10,337 nt of DNA from Pseudomonadota bacterium (GCA_021790295.1 JAJYIC010000059.1:1-10337); one strand, 5' to 3'; counted from the first letter of the stretch, positions 1 through 6,970 are shown. Notes: generated from the sequence alone by a model not told the origin. Numbers and translations: made by a program.

Positions 1-2
1 GA

Positions 3-110
3 CTGGGGAGCGGCTGCGTCGCGGCGCGAGCGGCCATTCGCTAGGAGAGCGGCGAAAAGCGTAGCCGAGGCTACGGTCGAGCCGCAGGGCGACGCAGATG
101 GCCGCTCGCC
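3..110. repeat. structured non-coding repeat element (nested and crossing inverted repeats)
   Basis: This non-coding stretch is built of inverted repeats. A perfect 12-bp pair joins 26-37 (gcgagcggccat) to 98-109. Inside it lie a 5-bp pair (49-53 with 81-85) and a 6-bp hairpin with a 4-nt loop (60-65 with 70-75, cgtagc/gctacg). A second perfect 9-bp pair, 14-22 (ctgcgtcgc) with 89-97, crosses the 12-bp pair, so the two stems must either alternate or form a pseudoknot. The left 26 bp (3-28) recur at 10012-10037 with one mismatch. Such architecture is typical of REP/BIME-like palindromic repeats of bacterial intergenic DNA, and that is my preferred reading. A structured RNA or the 3' terminator region of a gene left of the window are alternatives. 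Frame 1 is open from 1 to the stop at 169-171, but the translation is Arg-rich and unrecognisable. Confidence 0.6.
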
Positions 111-245
111 CCGTGACCCGAAGGGCCGGGCCTCGATGCCGACAGTGTGCGTCGAACGGCTTGGCCGATGAGCGGTCATCGCCCCGCGCCTTTCTCCTAC
201 CCTGCCGGCAGCCGGACCCGGCGCAACCCACGCCCAGTGTGAGAA

Positions 246-1211
246 ATGCGGGTTAAGGCGGCGGATTACCCGGTCGACCTTTTCGCGCCCGATATCGAAC
301 CTTACCGGGCGGGAAACACCGGCATCGACTACGTTTCGACCTTCGAAAGCGGCATTGCCGGACCGCATGTGCTGGTCACCGCTCTCACCCACGGCAACGA
401 AATCTGCGGCGCCATCGTCCTCGACCGCATCTTCAAGGCGGGGCTGAGGCCAAGGCGCGGGCGGTTGACGCTCGCTTTCGACAATGTCGCGGCCTTTCGC
501 CGGTTCGACCGCAAAGAGCCTTATCTCTCTCGTTTTATCGACGAGGATTTCAATCGCCTTTGGCAGCCTTCGAGCCTCGATGGCCCCCTGCAATCGGCGG
601 AACTCGCCCGCGCCCGCACCCTCCGGCCGATCGTCGAGGCCGCCGATCATCTTCTCGATCTCCACTCGATGCAGCATGACACCGCGCCTTTGATGCTTGC
701 AGGCACTCTCGAAAAGTCGGTCCTTCTCGCCCGCCGGGTCGGCATACCCGAGTTCATCGTTTGCGATGCGGGTCACGCCGCCGGACCGCGCATGCGCGAT
801 TACGGCGCCTTTTCCGACCCCGCTTCGCCCAAAAGCGCCCTTCTCATCGAATGCGGGCAGCATTGGGCCACCCATTCGGCCGCGATCGCGATCGACGTCA
901 CATTGCGTTTTCTCCTCGCTCTCGGAACCTTGACGAGAGAGGACGCGGAGCCTTTGGGCGGCCCTCTTTTTGCGGCCCATCCCCGCCAAAGGGTGATCGA
1001 GGTCACGGAGGCGGTGACGGTGACCGCCGAAAGCTTCGAATTCGTCCGCGATTTCCGGGGCCTCGAAGTCGTGCCGGAAAAAGGCACCGTGATCGGCCAC
1101 GACAACGGCCGCGTCGTCACGACCCCTTACGACAATTGCGTCCTGATCATGCCCTCGCAGCGTCTCTCGAAAGGGCAGACGGCGGTGCGCCTCGGGCGCT
1201 TTGTCGCCTGA
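246..1211 (+). CDS. succinylglutamate desuccinylase/aspartoacylase family protein (zinc hydrolase, M14-like)
   Basis: The 321-residue product belongs to the AstE/AspA group of zinc-dependent amide hydrolases in the carboxypeptidase M14 superfamily. Seen in the sequence: the zinc-binding HGNE motif (His49, Glu52) after a hydrophobic strand (VLVTALTHGNE), the DFNR motif at 101-104, the third zinc ligand in LLDLHS (His140), and a likely catalytic Glu202 in LIECGQHW. The C-terminal third (about 240-320) has the small beta-rich domain found in this family. Members remove acyl groups from N-acyl amino acids. The substrate cannot be read from sequence, and astE or aspA would be an over-call. An in-frame TGA at 240-242 excludes any longer version, so ATG 246 is the start despite only a weak GAG-type Shine-Dalgarno. 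No signal peptide is seen, so it is probably cytoplasmic. It stands alone and converges on the kinase operon with 32 bp between the stops. Confidence 0.88.
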   Translation: MRVKAADYPVDLFAPDIEPYRAGNTGIDYVSTFESGIAGPHVLVTALTHGNEICGAIVLDRIFKAGLRPRRGRLTLAFDNVAAFRRFDRKEPYLSRFIDEDFNRLWQPSSLDGPLQSAELARARTLRPIVEAADHLLDLHSMQHDTAPLMLAGTLEKSVLLARRVGIPEFIVCDAGHAAGPRMRDYGAFSDPASPKSALLIECGQHWATHSAAIAIDVTLRFLLALGTLTREDAEPLGGPLFAAHPRQRVIEVTEAVTVTAESFEFVRDFRGLEVVPEKGTVIGHDNGRVVTTPYDNCVLIMPSQRLSKGQTAVRLGRFVA

Positions 1212-1243
1212 GGAGAAGGCAAAAGGAACGCTGCCGCACGGCT

Positions 1244-3949
1244 TTATTGCCGGCCGGCGCCAAGCGAGAGGGTGTTGTCGAGCGCCACTTCGAGGCGCAT
1301 CAGCTCCACGCCGATGCGATCGACGAGCGCGCCGCCTTCGAGGCGCAGCTCCCCTTCCGTGACCTCGCGCAACGAGCCCAGAAGTTCGACGAGGCGCACC
1401 CCGCCGATATTGGCGGCGCAGCTTTTGAGGGCCTGAAGGGTTTCGCGGAAAGCATTCGCATCCGCCGCTTTCGCCGCCCGGCGCAAGTCTTCGAAAAGGA
1501 CCGCGCTGTCGGTGCGGAACGCATCGAGCAGGGTGGCGAAAAAATCGCTGTCCTCGCCGAGAGCGCGTAACGCAGCGATCGTTCCTTCCTCGATGACGAT
1601 CTCGCGTTCCCCGGCAAAGCGCGGATGGGAGGCGATCGGGGTGACGGTGGGCGGCGGGCTCGCCGGCTGCCCTTTGGCGCCAAGCTGCGCCCCGACGAGC
1701 TGAAGAAGCCGCGCCGGCTGCTCGCTCTTTGTCAGGAAAACATCCACGCCGGCTTCGCGGCAAAGACGCTCGGCTTCAAACCCCGATTCGACCGTCAGCG
1801 CGAGGATCGGCAGGCGCGGTTGCGCCATCTGGTACAGGCGGCCCGCTTCGTAGGCGCCGATTTCGGGCGCGTCGATGCCCATCAGCATGAGATCGATGCC
1901 GCGTTCGGAAAGAGCGTCGAGCGCCTCGTGGCGGTTTGCGGCGAGATGCACCCGGTATCCGGCCGCGGCAAGAATGGCGCCGATGCGCTTGCGCTCGCCT
2001 TCGTCTTCTTCGGCGAGGAGAACCGAGGCCGGCCGTTTCTCCTCCTCTGCGGACATAGGCGCGCCCGGCGCCGGCGCGGGTTCGAAGGAGCCTTCCTGCC
2101 GCGCCGCTTCGACCGCGTGAAGTGCGGCGGCCAATACGCGCTTGGCGAGCGGCGCCGGGAGGATGGCGGCGAGGAGATCGTCGGCGATCGCCGCGAGGCT
2201 GTCGAAATGCGCCTCGTCGGCGACAAGAAACACCCTCGCCCTCTCTCCCGCGGCGGCACGGTAGGCAAAGCTCAATGACGGCAGCATCGCGTTGCGGCCA
2301 TCGACGATCAGAACCGGCCCCCCTTCGATCCGTTCGAGGATCTCCGGAAGCGCCGCTTCGGAAAGCCCGATCATTCTGACCTCGGCATTGAAGCCTTGAA
2401 GCCAGGCGAGAAGATTTTCGGCAAAATCGACGTCCTCGCTGGCGATCAGAACCGTGCCTCGGCAGAGATCGACCTCGGCCGGCGCTTCTTCGGACAGCGC
2501 AAAAGGCAGTTCGAGATCGAGACCGTTCGCCGAAAGACCGCCGCCCATCCCTTCGACGAGTCGGGCAAGGACGGGAAGGACGGAAGTTTCGACGGGCGGC
2601 GCGACGCTGATGCGGATCGCAAAACGGAAACGGATCTTGCCGTGACCGCGGCCGGCCGCACCGACTTCGACCCGCAGCGTTCCCGTTTCGAGAGAGCCGA
2701 GCACGCGCCCGATCAGGGCGAGAAGGATCTGCCGCAGCCCATGCGGCGATCCGATAAGCTGGTAAGGCAGCCTCGGATCGATGCGAAGAGAAAGCCTTAT
2801 CCCCTTTGCCGCCGCTTCGGCGCGCAGCATCGCGAGCGCGCCGAATGCCGCCTCGTAAAGGTCGAAGACGGTGTTTTCCGCGGTCGATCCGGCGAGCGCG
2901 GCAAGGCCGAGATCGCGCATGTCCTCGCAACGCTGCAACAGCGCGCGGGCATGCATTTGAAGCGCGCGGCCCTTTTCGCGCTCTTGGGACTCGCTCGTCT
3001 CCTCTTCGAAGCCCGCCGCGAGGCGCAAAATCGCCTCACCCCCTCGCCTCATCTCTGCGGCGAAAAGGCGAAAGAGTTCGAAAGCCGCGACCTTGGCCGT
3101 CTCGCTTTCGCGGATGCGGATCGAAGCGGGCGCGGGAAGAGCGAGGACCTCGGGGCTTTTCTCCTCTTCCCTCTCTTCCTCCTCCGGCGCTTGTGCGAGG
3201 CGGCGCAAAAGAGGGCTGGTAGAAGCCGGCAAAAGCACGAGAGCGAGAAGAAGGCCCAAGGCAAGGGCCGGCTCTCCACGCCAGAATGGGGTCGCCGCGG
3301 CGACCGCGGCAAAGCCGAGAACGCTTGCCGCGGCCGCGGTCAAAAGAGAGCTGAGGCCCGAAGAGAAACCGTTGCCGAGAGCGAGCAGAAAATAGGCCGG
3401 AACCCAGAAGGCGGTGGATCCCCCTCCGGCATAAAGAAGAAGGCTCAAAAGGCCGCTGTCGGCAAAGGCCGCGAAAGGCTGCCGCAGCCGCCAGAAGCGC
3501 GGGACGAGGATCAGCTGGAAGAAAAAGAGCCAGGCGTAAAGGAGAGCGAGAGAGGCGATGAGAAGAACCGCGGCCGCCGCCTCGGAGGGTCCCGCAATAA
3601 GCGCAAGCCCAAGGCCGTGAACGAACAAGGCCGCCGCGGCAAAAAGGCGAAGCACGGCAACGCGCGGCTCTGCGCCGCCCGACCCTTCGAAGCGCTGCAA
3701 GAGGCCCTCGAAGCCGAAAAAGAGAAGGGCCGCGGCGACCGTAAGGGGTGCGAGAGCAAGAGCGAGGAGGGCCGCGATCTCGAGATGAGGCGAGGCGAAG
3801 GGGGCGAATACGCCGGGCAGGCGGATGAGGGCGAGCGGCGGCAAAAGCGCGAGCGCGGCGAGCGCGACGGCAAGGGAAAGCTCCCGGGCGCGCCCGCCCG
3901 AAGGGGGGGAGTCTTTTGGCCTTCGAGGCTCTTTGCCGGTTGCGGCCAC
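1244..3949 (-). CDS. RpfC-like membrane hybrid histidine kinase homologue with degenerate catalytic sites (putative pseudokinase receptor)
   Basis: 901 residues. A Pro/Arg-rich cytoplasmic tail (1-23) precedes about 6-8 hydrophobic helices (24-241). The stretch 154-250 (an Asp in the helix at 164, Gly-rich turn, LGNGF at 191-195, PFW at 221-223, GLLLALVLLP at 232-241, LLRR) resembles the membrane sensor of RpfC, the DSF receptor of Xanthomonas. Then come a HisKA-like helix pair (284-350), a HATPase-like domain (355-485), two receiver-like domains (498-615 and 642-757) and an HPt-like domain (785-890). Critical residues are missing: the H-box His is Ala298, the N-box Asn is Arg415, the ATP-binding glycine boxes are absent, the second-receiver Asp is Gly691 (Lys741 kept) and the HPt His is Gln839. 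Only Asp550 of receiver 1 remains. The frame is intact throughout, so this is not a decayed gene. The likely role is a membrane receptor acting through protein contacts. GTG start behind AGGAGG, as the second gene of the operon with the soluble kinase. Confidence 0.85.
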   Translation of the reverse strand: MAATGKEPRRPKDSPPSGGRARELSLAVALAALALLPPLALIRLPGVFAPFASPHLEIAALLALALAPLTVAAALLFFGFEGLLQRFEGSGGAEPRVAVLRLFAAAALFVHGLGLALIAGPSEAAAAVLLIASLALLYAWLFFFQLILVPRFWRLRQPFAAFADSGLLSLLLYAGGGSTAFWVPAYFLLALGNGFSSGLSSLLTAAAASVLGFAAVAAATPFWRGEPALALGLLLALVLLPASTSPLLRRLAQAPEEEEREEEKSPEVLALPAPASIRIRESETAKVAAFELFRLFAAEMRRGGEAILRLAAGFEEETSESQEREKGRALQMHARALLQRCEDMRDLGLAALAGSTAENTVFDLYEAAFGALAMLRAEAAAKGIRLSLRIDPRLPYQLIGSPHGLRQILLALIGRVLGSLETGTLRVEVGAAGRGHGKIRFRFAIRISVAPPVETSVLPVLARLVEGMGGGLSANGLDLELPFALSEEAPAEVDLCRGTVLIASEDVDFAENLLAWLQGFNAEVRMIGLSEAALPEILERIEGGPVLIVDGRNAMLPSLSFAYRAAAGERARVFLVADEAHFDSLAAIADDLLAAILPAPLAKRVLAAALHAVEAARQEGSFEPAPAPGAPMSAEEEKRPASVLLAEEDEGERKRIGAILAAAGYRVHLAANRHEALDALSERGIDLMLMGIDAPEIGAYEAGRLYQMAQPRLPILALTVESGFEAERLCREAGVDVFLTKSEQPARLLQLVGAQLGAKGQPASPPPTVTPIASHPRFAGEREIVIEEGTIAALRALGEDSDFFATLLDAFRTDSAVLFEDLRRAAKAADANAFRETLQALKSCAANIGGVRLVELLGSLREVTEGELRLEGGALVDRIGVELMRLEVALDNTLSLGAGRQ

Positions 3950-3961
3950 GATCGCCTCCTA
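3950..3961 (-). promoter_or_regulatory. Shine-Dalgarno overlapping the upstream stop (translational coupling site)
   Basis: On the minus strand the TAG stop of the soluble kinase gene (3959-3961) overlaps a perfect AGGAGG (3955-3960), followed by 5 nt and the GTG start at 3947-3949. This fixes the start of the membrane protein and indicates that the two proteins are made from one mRNA with coupled translation. Confidence 0.8.
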
Positions 3962-5575
3962 GGCGCCTTGCGTTGCCGGACGCGCGTTTGCGCCGATAGG
4001 GGCAGGAAGAAGCGAGCGGTCACGGGGAAACCTGACCGTCGCCGTGGTGCCGACCCCCTTGCTGCTCTCGATCTCTACCCGCCCTCCATGCAGTTCCGCC
4101 AGAGCGATCGCGAGAGGCAAACCGAGGCCGGTCCCGGGGTGCCTTCGGCTCCAAGGGCTCGCAACCTGGCCGAAACGGCTGACTGCAAGCTGTTGCTCGG
4201 CCGAGTCCATGCCGATGCCATGATCGGCGACGGCGAGGACGACGGCGTCGCTTTCGCTTTTGAGGGTGACCTCGACGACGCCGCCGCGGTGGCTGAACTT
4301 GATCGCGTTGCTGAGAAGATTGAGCAGGATCTGCTTGATCTTGCGCGGATCGCCGCGGATTGCCGGGATGCCTTTCGCCAGGCTTGGCTCGATGCGTACA
4401 CCGCCCGCCCGCGCCTTGGCCTCGACGATTCGCAACAGGTCGCGCAACAGTTTTGCCAACTCGACCGGCCCTTCGGAAAGTTCGAGCTTGCCGGCCTCGA
4501 TCTTCGACACGTCGAGGATGTCGTTGATGATCCCGAGAAGGTGTTCGGCGCTTTCGGCGATGTCGTGCGAATAGTCGACATATTTGCGGGTGGCGATCGG
4601 CCCCAGCATTTCGCCGGCAATGACCTGCGAAAAGCCGATGATGGCGTTGAGAGGGGTGCGCAACTCGTGACTCATGTTGGCGAGGAACTCGGTCTTGCTG
4701 CGGTTGGCGAGTTCGGCCTGTTCCTTGGCTGCAACGAGATCGAGTTCGGCGCGCTTGCGCGCCGAGATGTCGACCGCAACGGTCACCATCCGAGCCTCCG
4801 CGCCGCCCTCGCGCAGGGCCGATTGGGTGATGAGGAGAAACCTTTGCCGTCCTTCGGCATCGGTCAACTCGGCCTCGCAAGAAGCCGGAAGGGTCTCCGC
4901 CAAAGCCAGCCGCGCTTCGAACTCCGTCGCCCGGCACGACAGCGGGTCGTCGCCGAGTTCGACCGGCGTTTTGCCGATAAGCCTTTCCGCCGGAACCCCG
5001 ATCGCCGAAGCGAATTCGCGGTTGACAAAGACATAGCGCCCTTCGGCGTCCCGCGCCGAGATCATCGCCGGAACCGCGTCGATCACTTGCAGAAGCCGGC
5101 GATGACTGTCTTCGAGGGCGTTGCGGTGATGGTGCTCCTCTCTTGCAATCTGCTCTTCGAGCGAACGGGCCTTGCGCTCGACGAGTTTTTGCCGCCGCCG
5201 CAGATGCAGGAGATTGCGCGAACGCGCGCGGAATTCGCGATGATCGACAGGGCTCAAAAGAAAATCGGTGGCGCCGGCGTCGAGCGCCTGGTAACGCAGA
5301 TCGCCGTCTTCATAGGCGGTGACGACGATGACGGGAACATCGGCGCATTTGGGTTCCGCTTTGAGGCGCCGGATGAACGCGACGCCGTCGAGGCTCGGCA
5401 TCTTCAGATCGGTGATGACGAGATCGGGGCTTTCCTTCGCCGCGGCCGCGAGCGCGGCGAGGGGGTCGGTAAAGGTGCAGGCGAGGGTGCCCTCGCCGAG
5501 AGAGCTCGCCAGCTTTTCGAGGATCCTCAGATTGGTGTTTCGATCGTCGACGATAAAGACCAGTTGACCGTCCAC
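3959..5575 (-). CDS. soluble receiver-PAS-histidine kinase (ATP-binding response regulator)
   Basis: 538 residues with no transmembrane segment, so cytoplasmic. Domains in order: a receiver (5-125) with acidic pair Asp10/Asp11, phosphoacceptor Asp56 (VITDLKMP) and Thr86; a linker coiled coil (about 125-160); a PAS domain (158-275); HisKA with an intact H-box (MSHELRTPLNAI, His303); and HATPase_c with N-box Asn423 (LLSNAIKF), DHGIGM (451-456) and GTGLGL (481-486). The kinase core therefore looks active. One oddity is that the conserved receiver Lys (normally FLxKP) is Ser108 in FLLSPV. The GTG start at 5573-5575 places the first receiver strand directly at the N terminus, as expected. The upstream frame stays open but has no convincing start, and only a G-run (5582-5587) serves as Shine-Dalgarno. 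First gene of a two-gene operon with the RpfC-like protein, probably its signalling partner. Its own input may come through PAS and by phosphorylation of its receiver. Confidence 0.92.
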   Translation of the reverse strand: MDGQLVFIVDDRNTNLRILEKLASSLGEGTLACTFTDPLAALAAAAKESPDLVITDLKMPSLDGVAFIRRLKAEPKCADVPVIVVTAYEDGDLRYQALDAGATDFLLSPVDHREFRARSRNLLHLRRRQKLVERKARSLEEQIAREEHHHRNALEDSHRRLLQVIDAVPAMISARDAEGRYVFVNREFASAIGVPAERLIGKTPVELGDDPLSCRATEFEARLALAETLPASCEAELTDAEGRQRFLLITQSALREGGAEARMVTVAVDISARKRAELDLVAAKEQAELANRSKTEFLANMSHELRTPLNAIIGFSQVIAGEMLGPIATRKYVDYSHDIAESAEHLLGIINDILDVSKIEAGKLELSEGPVELAKLLRDLLRIVEAKARAGGVRIEPSLAKGIPAIRGDPRKIKQILLNLLSNAIKFSHRGGVVEVTLKSESDAVVLAVADHGIGMDSAEQQLAVSRFGQVASPWSRRHPGTGLGLPLAIALAELHGGRVEIESSKGVGTTATVRFPRDRSLLPAPIGANARPATQGA

Positions 5576-5889
5576 GGTAAACCCCCCGGGCGGACGCGTC
5601 TCAGCCCTCGACTGTAAATATCGCGTATTTGGGGTTGAGTACAGAGAGGAGGTGTGCAGCCGGCGCTTTGCCGCCGCGGCCGCATGGAAAGGCGGGGGGC
5701 GGCAGCAAAAATCCCTCTCTTCCGGGGCTTTGCCGGCGTCGCGAAGGAGCGCCCTGCCGAGGCCACCGGCGGTCGGCGCGAATCGCGCAAGAGCGCGCCA
5801 CTTTGCGCAGGGCGCCCTGCTCTTTCTTCCGCCGGCGCGCGGTGTATCATCGACAGGGAAAGCGCGCAGGGATGAGGGAGGACGCGAGG
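5576..5889. promoter_or_regulatory. divergent intergenic region between the kinase operon and enoyl-CoA hydratase
   Basis: No gene is supported here. Next to the kinase start lies an AT-rich island (5614-5630, taaatatcgcgtattt) in otherwise GC-rich DNA. It contains the dyad aaata-N5-tattt and is the best place for the minus-strand promoter, though no clean -35/-10 pair is seen. Toward the hydratase are a perfect 14-bp palindrome (5807-5820) and a -10-like TATCAT (5845-5850), with only a poor -35 (TTTCTT, 5823-5828, 16-bp spacing). The promoter assignments are inference. Confidence 0.4.
5807..5820. promoter_or_regulatory. perfect 14-bp palindrome, possible operator or hairpin
   Basis: GCAGGGCGCCCTGC reads the same on both strands and is followed on the plus strand by TCTTTCTT. 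It lies about 25 bp upstream of the TATCAT candidate -10 of the hydratase gene, a position suited to a dimeric repressor site. As RNA it could fold as GCAGG-GCGC-CCTGC with a pyrimidine tail, so a short terminator is an alternative. Confidence 0.3.
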
Positions 5890-6681
5890 ATGCGCAAATT
5901 CAAGACGCTAAAGCTCGAAGAGCGCGGCGAAGGCGTTCTCGTTCTGACCCTCGATCGGCCGGAAGTCGCAAACGCCCTCAACACCGAGATGGGGCGCGAG
6001 CTTCTCGCCTTTTTCGAGGAAATCCATGCCGCGCCCGCCGCCTCTCGCGCAATCGTCCTCACCGGATCGGGCGAAAGGGCTTTTTGCGCCGGAGCCGATC
6101 TCAAGGAAAGAAACGGCATGAGCGACAAGGACTGGCAAGATCAGCATCTCTTGTTCGAACGCATGATGAGAGCCCTCCTCTTCTGCCCGCTGCCGGTGAT
6201 CGCCGCCGTCAACGGCGCGGCTTATGCGGGGGGCTGCGAACTCGCTCTCGCCTGCGATTTCATCTACGCCTCCGAAAACGCCCGTTTTGCCTTGACCGAG
6301 GTGACGCTCGGGATCATGCCGGGAGCGGGAGGGACGCAAAACCTGGCGCGCGCGGTCGGCGAGAGGCGGGCGAAAGAGATCATCCTTTCGGGGCGGCCTT
6401 TCGGCGCGGTCGACGCCTATGAATGGGGCATGGTCAACCGCCTCGCCGCGCCCGCAAGTCTGCTCGAAGAGGCGCTCGAAGCCGCAGGCCGCATCGCCGA
6501 GAACGCCCCGATCTCGGTGCGCCAGGCAAAGCATGCGATCCATTTCGGCCTCGGGATGGATCTTTATTCCGGCATGATGTTCGAGATCGAGGCTTATAAC
6601 CGCATGGTCCCGACCGAGGATCGACGCGAAGGGATCCGCGCCTTTAACGAAAAGAGAAAACCGCAATGGAAAGGGCGCTGA
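5890..6681 (+). CDS. enoyl-CoA hydratase/isomerase family protein (crotonase superfamily)
   Basis: From ATG 5890 the product has 263 residues, the usual size of a short-chain enoyl-CoA hydratase. It should hydrate a 2-enoyl-CoA thioester in the cytoplasm. Seen: LDRPEVANAL (21-30); the oxyanion-hole segment FCAGADLKERNGMS (65-78), which resembles methylglutaconyl-CoA hydratase-like members; GGCELALACD (114-123) with catalytic Glu117; FALTEVTLGIMPGAGGTQ (133-150) with the second catalytic Glu137; and the C-terminal EDRREGIRAFNEKRKP. Both acids are kept, favouring hydratase over isomerase activity. ATG 5890 is chosen over the in-frame ATG 5872 because GGGAGGA (5877-5883) sits 6 nt before it; ATG 5872 would add six residues. 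The exact substrate is unknown. It is transcribed divergently from the RpfC-like operon. RpfF, the DSF synthase, shares this fold, but the GAGGTQ motif here is that of ordinary hydratases. Confidence 0.9.
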   Translation: MRKFKTLKLEERGEGVLVLTLDRPEVANALNTEMGRELLAFFEEIHAAPAASRAIVLTGSGERAFCAGADLKERNGMSDKDWQDQHLLFERMMRALLFCPLPVIAAVNGAAYAGGCELALACDFIYASENARFALTEVTLGIMPGAGGTQNLARAVGERRAKEIILSGRPFGAVDAYEWGMVNRLAAPASLLEEALEAAGRIAENAPISVRQAKHAIHFGLGMDLYSGMMFEIEAYNRMVPTEDRREGIRAFNEKRKPQWKGR

Positions 6682-6906
6682 AAGGCCACTCGAAAGCGCG
6701 CGAAGGGGGAGAGGCGGGCGCGCGCCCTCAGAGCGAAGCGGCCGCGAAAGCCCCTTCGAAGCCTCTCCTTTCCCGCTCTCGCACGGTCCCCAATAAGAAG
6801 GAGCGGCCGGCGCAAAAAGGCAGGGTTCACCGCGCCAAATCGCGCGCCTGAAAGGCCGCCCTGCCGCTGCCGGAAAACCCGCAAAAGCGCGCCGCCCTAA
6901 AGCCGC

Positions 6907-6936
6907 TTGCCGGCCAATCCCGCCCCTTCCTATGAT
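6907..6936 (+). promoter_or_regulatory. sigma70-like promoter for the flavin reductase gene
   Basis: TTGCCG (6907-6912), an 18-bp spacer and TATGAT (6931-6936) form a good vegetative-type promoter. Transcription would start near 6943, leaving a leader of about 28 nt. Because the ATG at 6932 lies inside the -10 box, the promoter also supports the downstream start at 6971. Confidence 0.55.
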
Positions 6937-6970
6937 TGTTGCGGGAGCAACACGAAACTGGGAGAAGGCG

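Noticed and set aside
1..171. Open frame from the window edge to TGA 169-171, possible tail of an upstream gene
   Set aside because: The translation is Arg/Ala-rich and lies over the inverted-repeat element, so it is better explained as repeat DNA.
1232..1246. Small hairpin gccg-ca-cggc plus TTTA between the convergent stops
   Set aside because: A four-base stem with a two-base loop is too weak to call a terminator.
2396..5617. A 1073-codon open frame on the plus strand, opposite both kinase genes
   Set aside because: Its product is an Arg/Glu/Gly-rich mix without domains, while the minus strand encodes clear receiver, PAS, HisKA and membrane domains. Long antisense frames are expected in GC-rich genes whose third positions are G/C.
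5629..5889. N-terminal extension of the hydratase to 350 residues from ATG 5629
   Set aside because: The extra 87 residues are Arg/Gly/Ala-rich without similarity to crotonases, and the family-length start at 5890 has a good Shine-Dalgarno.
5890..6681. Calling the crotonase an RpfF DSF synthase
   Set aside because: It has the GAGGTQ segment and short C terminus of ordinary enoyl-CoA hydratases; only the genomic neighbourhood hints at RpfF.
6666..6851. A 61-codon basic open frame overlapping the hydratase stop
   Set aside because: No convincing ribosome site, no recognisable motif, and a composition typical of chance frames in GC-rich DNA. The antisense frame at 6594-6884 is equally unsupported. 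Conservation in relatives could rescue it.
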